A stretch of 64,000 bases of DNA from Chalciporus piperatus (lineage: Eukaryota > Basidiomycota > Agaricomycetes > Boletales > Boletaceae). The position numbers and the translations under genes are program-made. The stretch spans positions 124,001-188,000 of the forward strand of contig JBBPTG010000008.1 of the NCBI GenBank assembly GCA_038093975.1. The letters are read 5' to 3'. Shown in pieces: positions 1 through 10,918 of the stretch (its first letter is position 1; the number at the start of each line of letters is the position of its first letter). Under the pieces are notes generated by a model. It did no database searches. It saw only the letters and a program-made list of their open reading frames with translations, and was not told where the DNA came from.

Positions 1-2373
1 GATTGAAGGTAGCAAAAGCATCGTGCATTACCGACCATAGTTTGTCGATGAAGCTCAGAATGTGTAGTTGATCCTGGACGTTCCAAGACCCCCAGTCGGG
101 CTGGTGATCAGCGGAAGGCAAGGATGGTAGACATTCGACGATTATTGCCGACGTATATTTCAGTATCTCAGCTGCCCTGGCAGCATGTCGTCCGTTCTGG
201 AGCTGGTGTGCTTGCGCAACCAGGACGGACTGCCAGGTTTCGACAAGGTCCGACTGACAAAATACAAGCACTCAGCACATGGAAGAGACAGATTACGAAC
301 TAACTCACGTCATGTTCCCGCGTCCTTCTGGACGCAGCGTACTTCCATACTTGCAACAATTGTTTGTGGTGCTCAGCTATCTCCATCTCCTCCAGCCGAC
401 GCACAGATGGTTGGACCACGGGGATAGATTTGATAGCGAATGTGAGATCGTCCCACTCGGCACCAATGACGGTTCCGTCAAACAAAGCCAGTGCAGGAGT
501 TTCGTACATGCGCAGTGAGAGTGGTTCCACGGCAGCACCAGAGGTGAGTGCGCGAAGCAACATAAGCCCTTGTCGACATGTGTGTTTGGAGCCCATCCGA
601 ACCATTGCCTCGATTACTGAAAGTGTTTGGGATATCATGTCGGTGAACTCGTGGGATTGGGTCGCTGATACCTGATTGTGTGTGAGCAGGGTGGTGGCAA
701 GCGCGATACCAATGCCTCCGTCAAGTTCCTGCTTGATCACATACAGGGCCGAGCGAATGGACGCTGGATCATCGTCGCTGGACAGCATATGGCTGAAAGT
801 CCAGACCAGACACCTCCAAACGTGCGCATAGAGAGCACGTACGATGGCCCGTTCATGTTTGAGTGCCAAAGCTAGTGACTGAAGGATGAGATGTAGAGCT
901 GCTGGTTTCGAAAATAAGGTGGGACCGCAGATAATTATCAATGAAGCAAGAACGGCAAGTATCCATGTTGGACCATCCCCTCGGTGTGTCTGAGATTCCA
1001 TGGAGATTGCAGCACGAATAATCAGAAATAAACTTGTTCCACCCGAATCCACCCAGGCATAATCGGAAGGGGATTCAAGATAAGCCAAGATGTCGTCGGA
1101 GAACGTCTTCCACTCGACTAAAGAATGGTTCTTTCGATCAATAAGCACGTTTGCAAGTGTTCCCAGAACGAAGGAGGCCTTCAACCGAAGTTCCACGGAT
1201 TCTTGAAACAGAACCATGGTGATGTGAGGAAGCAGCGGGGAAAGGACGAGGTGCAAATCCGTCGGGTAATATTCTAGAACGTGCATGATGGCCTAGCCTA
1301 AAGTTTGAGCGCGAGAAGCCGAAGCAAGGGTCTCAACCTCACTTTCAGGCCATCGAGAACGACGTTTCCTGGCTGTCTCGTTGTATCCAAACTCTGGCGA
1401 AGAGCGGAAACAAACTCATCTTGGCGAGAACGAAGGACAGATACGGGCAGACGATGACACGCCAAGGTCCACAACGACAGGGAGTACATCTTCGCCTCGT
1501 TGAGAACCGGCAGCTGGTCTGCGAGGGCAACGTCCAAAACATCGCCAAATAGTATAGAGAGGTCGTGTTCTGTATGAAGTATGAGAGAGCTTTCTCCCTG
1601 TTCTGATGGGACATACCAGTAAATAAGAAGTGAAAGGCAGGAAATCGGAATATTGTCGTAAGAGCGCACAGGGCATGCTGGCATAATGAGGACAAGTCTC
1701 TAGCATATTGCTTTGTATCGACTTTGATGCTAGCTTGAATGTTGCCTCCAGACATTGTCTGTTCCGAGGATAAACGATGGCGCGAAAGAGTGGTAAATGG
1801 ATCAACATGAGCAAGTCCGACATCCCGTCGCAACGCCCAAACGAAGTTATCTTTGTGAACCATTAAGGAGTCTAGGGCAGGGAGTGGTTTATTGCAATCT
1901 TGTAAAGTCCGACTTTGCGACCTGATACGGTTTGTGAATGTGGTATATGCGTCAAGAAGATCGTGAGCCGAAGTGAAGGATTGCTCATGGGAGACCGCGA
2001 TCACTTCTACGACTGAGAGTAGGTACGAGGGATCCTCTAGAGGATTTGAGATTGCAGCTGGGGGAAGGTTCATCTCGATGTCTGACCGACGTGCTGAAAG
2101 TGCCCGACTTGGCAGAGCAGGCGGTTCATGGCCACCTGAGTCCAGACTGGAGTGGCGTCCCACTGAAAAGACGAGAGCCTTGACCGCACGGGAGTAGGCC
2201 TGAATGATACGGTGAGTCGGTGTAAGATTTGCTGACGAGGAGGAGTAACTCACTCTGCGGGGCGAAGAATCCCAAAAGGAGTCATTACGCCCGAGACGCG
2301 GTTGTGGCAATGTGACGATAACCACGTGATGTGACACGACATGACAACGTCTTCTCTGATGAATGTGTCGCAT
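1..2373 (-). CDS. RIF1: Rif1-like telomere/replication-timing protein (5' part; 3' end outside window)
   Basis: Four exons read leftwards: about 2373-1617, 1569-1343, 1292-309 and 253 to the edge. The introns have clean GT-AG ends (47, 50 and 55 bp) and all joins keep one frame. The N-terminal stretch holds a low-complexity segment with SSPRRVSY, a possible RVxF-type PP1 docking site. An alpha-helical HEAT-like region follows, including LSLWTLACHRLP and DGLKAIMHVLEYYP, which matches the Rif1 N-terminal domain. Known Rif1 proteins bind PP1, restrain origin firing and act at telomeres and breaks; that role is inferred. The start is uncertain: an in-frame ATG at 2637 would leave only 51 bp to the divergent gene and overlap its TATA-like box, so the ATG at 2373 is preferred. 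The identification rests on pattern, not alignment; another HEAT-repeat protein is the alternative. Confidence 0.65.
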
Positions 2374-2548
2374 GGACTCCAAGTTTCTATTGACCGAATT
2401 TGGGCGCTCCACGGTGAAGCTTTGAAGCTTCGAAGGTGTGTGAAGTTCCTTGGTCGATTCCGCTGCGGCCCGGATCAGAGCTTCAGGGTTCTTGGCATGA
2501 TCATCTGTTTCAACTCCCGCTAAATGGACCAGTGGCACAAACGGGCGA

Positions 2549-2555
2549 TATAAAA
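2549..2555 (+). promoter_or_regulatory. TATA-like box of the Kre9/KNH-like gene
   Basis: TATAAAA lies 134 bp upstream of the ATG at 2689, a plausible core promoter distance. Its position also argues against the upstream start of the divergent Rif1-like gene. Confidence 0.45.
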
Positions 2556-2688
2556 CCACGTTACTTCTTGACGACCATTTCAGACCATTTCTACCCTTTT
2601 TTCCGCTACGACTACCATTGCCAATCCCTTCCAGCACCCTAGCGCAAATCCACTCGTTTTAACGACCCGTTAATTTCAATCGATCGAC

Positions 2689-3226
2689 ATGTTCACCTCA
2701 TTGTTCGCTGTCTTTTCTACCCTCCTCTTGGGTGTCTCTTATCCTGTGACCGCTGCACCCGTCAAACCCGTCGAATTCCTCGCCTTTGCACCTACCATCA
2801 CATACCCCTCCCTTGGCTGCGTCTGGTACAACGGCACCAAGCAGAATGTTACTTGGATCACGGACAATGTTCCCGCAGAGATTCAAAACACCACTGTAAC
2901 TATTTTGCTCGGTTACTTTACCCAAAACCCTCAGAGCGAGAACTTGGATTATAGTGAGTGCAGGTTTACCCCATAATTCATCTTTCTGACCATATTATCA
3001 GAGCACCCATTGGCAACCCAGGTGCCGATCATGAATGGCACCGCTGAAGTCACAGTCCCATCAAATGCTATTCCTCGGGACAATTACACTGTCATCGGTA
3101 TGTGCGCGGCGCTCAATAGTCTACATTCGTGCTGACGTATTCCAAGTGCTCGGCGATTCTGGAGATGCTTCTGCGCCCTTCACTATTATGACAAAGTCCG
3201 ACCCTTTGGGAGGGTTTGGTCTTTGA
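2689..3226 (+). CDS. Small secreted Kre9/KNH-like (Ser-Thr-rich GPI family N-terminal domain) protein
   Basis: Three exons (2689-2953, 3002-3097, 3147-3226) give 146 aa. Residues 1-22 form a signal peptide: a hydrophobic stretch ending around VTAAP. The rest is one beta-sandwich domain with NVTWITDNVP, NTTVTILLGYF and DNYTVIVLGDSG, the pattern of the PF10342 domain found in fungal cell-wall proteins. At least four N-glycosylation sequons are visible (NGT, NVT, NTT, NYT). No Ser/Thr-rich tail or GPI attachment tail follows, so the product is probably secreted rather than anchored. The family is linked to beta-glucan and wall assembly, but the exact role of these short forms is unknown. The 5' end faces the Rif1-like gene. 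Confidence 0.8.
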
Positions 3227-3467
3227 GCTAGAAACCTTTTATCGGACTATGATACGGTTTTACTTCGGACATTGCTTGACTAGCCATTCTTTTCGATAAC
3301 GCGCGAGTCAGTACACGTAGTGTAGACCTCTCCGGACACTTTATGGACAGTAATTTGCCCATGTTTCAATCGATGTGTTTACATAAAAAAAACCAAGTGC
3401 GAGTCAAGTAAGTAGAGTAGTATCACTATCAGCGCCGGTACCACTGGTTAGGTATCCAAGATGTAGA

Positions 3468-4392
<925 letters not shown>

Positions 4393-5624
4393 GGCTGAAG
4401 GGAGAGGTGGGATATAATTGATCGTGTAGGTACAGAGTGGGTCAAGGTCAACCACGTGCTGGTCAACCTCACAACGTCCTTCTCACGGAGCCAAGCTGTC
4501 GGTTCCATCTGAGGCGCCATCTCATGGGCTTCGACTCCACACCTCCCATCAAGCGGTAGTACATAGTACATACAGTACAATAGCCAAATTCTCAAATTCT
4601 TCAAATTCTTAGACTATACATATGGGACTTGATATTGGGCAAATTGCACAAACCCATGAGCTGGCAGCTTTTCCCTTTAATCACCGTGATGTTGCGGTCC
4701 TCGTTTTCACTTGGAGAGCTGCCTATCATCCCGGAGGGCCTATCTGAGTCATTCGCACGAGGTCATTTCTTGAGAGACCTGAGAAACGGCCCATCGGTCG
4801 AGCAGATTTGTGTGCTCTGATTGGTTGGCTCTTCACAAATAAGGGAATTACCTGATGCTCCAGCCATAAAAAAAAATCGGGCACGAAAAGTTCCAATTCC
4901 AAGTTTCTCGGCAGGCAGACGCGGGAGGGAGTTATGTAATCGTTTGTGCGGCAGCCGGTGTACGATAAGGAAAATCAAAAACTCACGGTAAGATTAGCCA
5001 AGCAACCTAGAAGCAAATGCATGGGGTAAGGAGACTCGGAGCATACGAACTCCTTAGAAGGTAGGAACGAACTGTCTTCCTACCTAAGGGGCTGCCTACG
5101 GGAGACTAATACGAACTAGTATTAGGCTAGTCTTGGATGCAAGCCTGGGACCATGAGCGCGTTGTCGACCGAAAGAAGACCGCGATACGAATTTACCGTG
5201 AAGGTGTCCTCCAAGGATCATCGATCATCCTGCCAAAGTATTATAAGTATATGTAGTTTATCATGATTACCGAATGATGCGGCAGTACTTGCGGCCGCAG
5301 GTTGTGCCCTCAGCCGTAACGACGCACCTTTGGCAAGTGCGAGGCACAGGGCGGGGGAAAGTGGACAAACTAACCACACAAAACGCTGCATGAGTTTCCG
5401 TATATCTTCTGGAGATTGCTGCAATGCTCTGTGTGGTTAGTCCATGGATTCTTTGAAGCAGGAGCCACTTGTGGTGGTATCTTGAAGTATCTTGATCAAA
5501 GCCATTGGACGGCAACTCCCAAGTTGGCAGTTTCTCACACTGTGGCAGTCGCTGATGTCCTCAAGTTACTACTAAGTACTAGTGTAAGTACTATACTGTG
5601 TACTAGTACGACGTCAAGGAAAAC
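4393..5624. other. Intergenic, 1.2 kb, no supported gene
   Basis: Both flanking genes are transcribed away from this gap. No reading frame here shows family similarity or credible splice joins. Two imperfect inverted repeats lie at about 5052-5089 and 5103-5136 (see findings). Confidence 0.6.
5052..5136. repeat. Two imperfect inverted repeats
   Basis: Arm CCTTAG-(AA)-GGTAGGAA at 5052-5067 pairs with TTCCTACCTAAGG at 5077-5089, with a two-base bulge. Just downstream AGACTAATAC (about 5103) pairs with GTATTAG...GTCT (about 5119-5136), with a four-base insertion. Function unknown. Confidence 0.5.
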
Positions 5625-6395
5625 ATGGTATCATACTCCATCCTACACAAAGCCTACGTTAAGATCTTCCTCCACGCCGCCAAGCACCCCCACAAACCAG
5701 TCAACGGCGTGCTTCTCGGAAAGTTGTCCTCGAATGTTGTGATCGTCGAAGACGTTATTCCCCTGCTCCACCACTGGACCAGCCTTAGCCCCATGATGGA
5801 GATCGGGCTAGACCTGGTATGTTCACAACTTGGATTTGCTAGTCTCGTCCATTCACTAGACTATCTTCAGGCAAGAGGGCATGCAGGATCCTTGAATCTC
5901 TCCTTAGTAGGATACTACCAGGCTTGCGAGAGATTGGATGACACGGCTTTGGCACCCATAGGAGAACGCGTCGCCGAGCAAATCAAAAGTCAATTTAGCG
6001 AGGCTATTGCATTCGTGGTAACGATGTGTTTCCCTATATTGTCGTTCCCTCTCACTTTCGCTGACAGATTGACGGCGATTCTCTGGGATCAGGAGAGGCG
6101 GCACTGATAGTATGTTCCATCCCCCCTCTTGTTCTCCACTCGATCATTCATGATATTTTACCAGCCATATCTTCCGCAATCTGGCCTAACCGCCTGGCGT
6201 CCACAAACATTCCATCCACCAGCTTTCACTACGGGCTCTCAAGTTACGCTGGCGAATCCTGACACACCTTCACGTGCAGTATCCCTGGTCCGGGATGGCC
6301 ATATGCATCAAAAGTTTGGAGATTTTGACGATCATCTCGAGGATGTGACGATAGACTGGCTTCGCAACAATGCATGTAACATCGTAGATATATGA
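5625..6395 (+). CDS. ER membrane protein complex subunit 8/9 (EMC8/9, UPF0172)
   Basis: Four exons (5625-5816, 5871-6017, 6068-6109, 6165-6395) encode 203 aa, the usual family length. The MPN-like fold shows YSILHKAYVKIFLHAAKHP, NGVLLGKL, VIPLLHHW, PMMEIGLDL and LVGYYQACERLDD. The C-terminus is the conserved acidic DDHLEDVTIDWL. No JAMM metalloprotease signature is present, as expected for this non-catalytic branch. The protein is a cytosolic subunit of the EMC, which inserts tail-anchored and polytopic proteins into the ER. All three introns are 50-55 bp with canonical ends. Confidence 0.9.
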
Positions 6396-6905
6396 AGATA
6401 CGTTTTGCCTCCTTGCATCGCGGAGTAGTCTCCAATAGCTGACCTAATAAACAATAATATGACAGTCGATATTATTGAAGGGGCCCCGAAAATTTTGACA
6501 GTGGACGTCAGGGAAGGTAAATTTCGACCAGCCGACGACAAAAGTCACACATGGGAACCAAGGCAGGGTCTTTGCCACCTGAGAGAGTGGTCATCTCATC
6601 GTGCTCCTGAAGCCTTTCGCGAGCCTATGTGGGGGCTTAACGAGGTCTCTAACTCGACCGGACTCGGAGCAGCCTTGTTGGGTTTTGCATTTATATCCTA
6701 CTCGTCGGGCACTTGAATGAGCGCCTATAGCGCTTATGAAGGTCAGATATTTCATCTGTTCGGACTCTTTAATGGAATGACATCCAACGCGATGTCAGAG
6801 CTCCTTCGACTACTTAAGCTCGGCCGCTTTGCCTTTCCGCCCTTCGAACACAGTCACACACTCTCGTTAAATTTGACGACTCTCCGACGGGTTGTGGTTC
6901 GACCG

Positions 6906-8608
6906 ATGCTCTCCGCTGCGCTGAAAGCCGTGTGGTTCTGCCTGTCTTTCACAGGTGAGGTTACAAAACATGTTCTTTTCTCCCTAATTGAACATTTGTC
7001 ACAGGAATTATCGCGGCATGGATAGTCCTTGTCTTATTCTCGCGGGCTATTGGTAGCTACTGGTATCCGATATTGTATTGCATCTTTGCGACACTGATGC
7101 AAGGGATATTCTGCCTTGGTGGGGTGCATTGTACGAGTGTTAGAATCGGAGGGCTCACCTAATTCAAGGTATGATCTGGCATATGGATCCATACCAAATG
7201 CCGAGAGGGTTTTGTGTGGGTGAGCGAGTTTGTTTGTATCAATTCGGACCCAACTGACTTAAATGATGGAAGCCCAAACGTTCCTTATCTATTACGCAGC
7301 ATGGTCGCTCACTGGTCTCTGTGCTGCATTCACGTTCGCTACAACAAGTAGCGTGCTCTGGCCATCGAGCATGAGATTTTCAGCTACCTCGTGCGTAAAC
7401 TCATCCATTATTAAATAACCAATCCCGGCGGGAAACCTCACTCAGTGACAATTCCCTCTAGGACTCTTGCGTGGAGCAATAAATATTATTTCCCTATTAT
7501 AGGATTTCCTCTTGCATGTCTATCCGAGCAATAAATATTATTTCCCTATTATAGGATTTCCTCTTGCATGTCTATCCGTCTCAGTCCCTGTTCTCCTCAA
7601 AGTGGACGCTATTCAACCCACAGACGACCTCCATTGCGATGCGACCCATCCCGAGTGGTATGTTGATCCAGCTAACATTTATTCTTCTCTCGGTGGCATC
7701 TCACTGGACACAGGGGTCGTTTTCTGGGATACGGTGGATTCTCCATGATTATCACCTTACCATGCTTCTTTCTCTCCGCCGCAGCGGCCTTCCGGGTGTG
7801 GAAAATGCATCTCAACAACCAGCGTTCTGGTTTCTCGCCTCGTCACCAATCGCGCTCGTATTTCAGTCAGGTTGGCGACCGAGAAGTCACCCCACACGCA
7901 CTCACGAGCCCGATCACCTTCAACCCACGTCCTCTTGACCCTGAAACACCCTTCAACTCGCAATCATCCGAAGTTGCCCTCACGACGCCAGATGCAGACA
8001 TGCCATCCATGGGCCGCCCCGGCGATAATGGGGATGAATCATCAGATCTTCCCGCGACCATTGACGATTATACCCACCCTCAAAAAATGCCTCCACAGTG
8101 GACGGTCACTGCTACGATCGATGAGGACGTGGACTTCAATGAGAGGAGGCGGACAACAGCCGTGACTAGTGAGCCACGTCTAATTCGGTGGTGATGGTGA
8201 GACTGAAAATGATGCCTATGTTTAGCATCCAGCCGTGTTGTGCCCAGTAAGCCAAACTTGATACCGGCCATCTGGCGAATGATTCTATTTCAGATGTATG
8301 TTCCATTAACTCGGTCATGAACCTGTGAATCTTGACGTGTTGCGCTGGGTCGTGATCGTAGGGTATTTTTCCTGATTGAATGTCTTGCTGCGACGTCGAC
8401 CATTGTTGATGTTGCAACATCTCGGCCGACACCAACTGCATTTGGTTCACAGCACATTGCCCTCGTTTTAGTGGGGTGGGGACCTGCTGTGGTGTTCGGT
8501 GAGACAACATTTATGATCCTCCAGAGTTAGTGTGCGATGACACGGCGAATTTTAATCACAGGGCATCTACCAGCTGTTCGAAGTCAGCTGATCTTTTGGA
8601 AAAGATAG
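6906..8608 (+). pseudogene. Seven-TM receptor-like gene, reading frame broken by a 52-bp tandem duplication
   Basis: Nine exons: 6906-6954, 7005-7118, 7169-7219, 7273-7390, 7462-7657, 7714-8168, 8226-8295, 8362-8498, 8562-8608. Without the duplicated 52 bp in exon 5 the coding length is 1185 nt (394 aa), exactly in frame; with it a TAA follows at 7532-7534. Seven hydrophobic helices are visible, with landmarks HMDPYQMPRGFC before TM3, RFLGYGGFS at TM5, a long Ser/Pro-rich third loop, WRMILFQ at TM6 and ALVLVGWGPAVVFG at TM7. The layout resembles orphan GPCR-like proteins of basidiomycetes; the ligand is unknown and I cannot assign a class. A start further upstream (in-frame ATG at 6717) is possible. 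It may be a pseudogene, an assembly artefact, or rescued by splicing (see findings). Confidence 0.7.
7474..7577 (+). repeat. Perfect 52-bp tandem direct duplication
   Basis: Copies 7474-7525 and 7526-7577 are identical, head to tail, inside exon 5 of the receptor-like gene (TM4 region). 52 is not a multiple of three, so the second copy shifts the frame. Confidence 0.98.
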
Positions 8609-9175
8609 GTCATGGAGGTGTTTACTGAAAAATGTTGTGGACTACTTGGGCTTACCCATGGCGCGGATTTTATGATAGTCGTTTGACACTCTACTTAGAG
8701 ACTCCTTGTGCAAGCTCTACTAATGCTGTTCTGAAGTGTACTGTACGAAAGATTGTACCATGTCGAGGATGATCGATTGACGCTCTGGTCGGCATTCCGG
8801 GTATACACTACATCTACTACTAGGGCAGTATCCCAGAGTGCAAGACCGCCGTGTTAGCGTCGAAAGTGTTGTCGATACCATATTATCGCAAAACCAATTG
8901 CAAAGAACCAACGATGATCGATGATCTGCCACTTGACGAGCGTCGGTAGCAATTCTATAATAGCTCACAAGCGATGACCGATGAGTGCAGCGCGAGACAC
9001 TGTAGTACTCGTCACAGGAGGAAGCAGACTATTTGGTTATGCTAAGGCTAGATCTGGGCTTAGCGACGTCTTTTACCGCCCAGCTCTAGTCCCGGAGTTA
9101 CTCGTGCATGTTCCACGCATACCATATCATCAACCGGTTCCCCGTGAAGTGTTTACCTACAGTAACATCATTCCC
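8609..9175. other. Intergenic, no supported gene
   Basis: This holds the terminator of the receptor-like gene and the promoter of guanine deaminase. An open frame from 8981 runs into the deaminase start in the same frame, but its first part has no conserved sequence, so it is treated as 5' leader. Confidence 0.5.
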
Positions 9176-10782
9176 ATGACTTCTGCATCTTTAGCTATTC
9201 GAGGCACTCTAGTGCACTGTCCTGCACTAGGGCACGTAGATATCCTCGAGGACCACCTTCTCTGTATGATAAACCTCCCCCATTCTCGTTTCACCCGATA
9301 ACCCCCCTGACTAGTGATTGACGATCGTGGTTTCATCACTCATGCATCTCCGGCTTCTTCACAATCCTCAAGAAAGTACATTGACCAGCACGGATCCTCT
9401 ATCAAGATCCTTCCAGCCGGGAGCTTCCTACTCCCGACTTTCTGTGACCTCCACCTCCATGCACCACAATTCATGTATCAGGGGACTGGTCTCGATCTCC
9501 CACTCATGCAATGGCTCGAACATTATGCCTACAAATCTGAGGAAGGCCTCGACGGCAATCTGGATCTGGCGAAGAGGGTTTATCGTCGGCTTGCCCAGCG
9601 CTTGATAGAAGTAGGTACTGGCGCCGTGCTACTGTTTGGTACCATCAAGACAGAAACGAAGTGAGCAACTCAATCATGCACCCTCTTAGAGGTCGACCTG
9701 ATTGAATCCCCAAGCCTCGTCCTTGCTCAGGAGATGCAGAACGCGGGTTTGAGAGCATTCGTGGGGAAGCTGTCAATGGATAAGTCGTCACGGCCGACGT
9801 ACATGGAGTCCAGTACCGAGAATTCATTGAAGTCCGCCGAGGATTTCATAGATAGGTGCAGAGCCTTGACGACAACACTCGACAAACATCGACGGTTGGT
9901 GGAGCCGGTCATCACGCCAAGGTTTGTACCCACGTGTTCCAACGAGTTGCTGTCGAAACTCGGGGAGCTTTCCCAAAAGACGTCCACGCGTATTCAAAGC
10001 CATCTTGCTGAATCTTACGAAGAAGCAAAATGGGTGAGGGATGAACGCAACCTCGAGGACCTCGAGGTCTTCAAGAAGGTACCCTTGCCGTCTTTCTGCA
10101 AATACCCTATACTCATTCGGTGTGATCCCAGCATAACCTGTTGAAAAGAGGGGCCGTACAGGCACATTGCACGTTTCTGAGCTCAGACGAGCTCGACAAG
10201 CTTGCGGCTAACCTGACGGCGGTTGCCCACTGTCCCTTATCCAACGCGTATTTCTCAGAGAAGCCGTTCCCTTTGCGCGAGGCCCTGGAGAAGGGAGTAT
10301 CGGTTGGCCTTGGCTCAGACGTCGCGGGAGGCTATAGCATTGATATTATGAACAGTATGAGGCAAGCAGTTGCAACCTCTAGAATGCGCGAAGGTGCTCG
10401 CATTCTTGAATCCAAATCTATCTCAGGCACAGGTAGCGAGGTGAAGTCACTTGCGGTCGAGTGGAAAGAATCTCTCTTCCTGGCGACGCGTGGAGGTGCG
10501 CTGGCACTGGGTTTAGAAAATACTGGGGAATTTAGAGTCGGGGCATCCTTTGATGCACAGCAGAGTAAGTGTTAATCTAATCATAGATCCTCGGCGTTCA
10601 TTGATGCGACTCTAGTCTCCGTGGTTGATTGGGAGAGTAAGGCGGGAGCCGGTGCCCTTGACTTTTTCGATCTCCATCCCGAACACAAACAAGTCACCAT
10701 AGACATGATTGAGAAGTGGTGGTGCATGGGAGATGTCCGGAATCGAACTGCAATGTGGGTGCAAGGTCAGATACTTGGATAG
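9176..10782 (+). CDS. GUD1: Guanine deaminase
   Basis: Five exons (9176-9263, 9315-9660, 9715-10078, 10132-10564, 10616-10782) give 465 aa, the normal length. It hydrolyses guanine to xanthine and ammonia in purine salvage. Metal and substrate motifs of the amidohydrolase family are all present: LPTFCDLHLHAPQF (HxH pair), RAFVGKLSMD, SHLAES (third His), VQAHCTFLSSDEL (fourth His) and LGSDVAGGYS (catalytic Asp). The C-terminus ends with the usual GDVRNRTAMWVQG segment. The start is the ATG opening MTSASLAIRG, where the amidohydrolase beta-barrel begins. The product is cytosolic, with no targeting signal. Confidence 0.93.
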
Positions 10783-10918
10783 CAATGAAGACCTGTGATG
10801 TACTAGTATGGCCTTGTTCAATGTATCGGTTATTTGTCCTTGTATGGCGACAGCCTCGAGTTCGTTTGGATTAGGAAATCGGATATGTAACTTGCTTTCA
10901 TGGCCTTGACCGGCGCAC

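Noticed and set aside
2374..2637. 88-residue N-terminal extension of the Rif1-like protein
   Set aside because: Would overlap the TATA-like box of the divergent gene and has no Rif1-like content.
8981..9175. N-terminal extension of guanine deaminase
   Set aside because: In frame but without conservation, and the family begins at the ATG at 9176.
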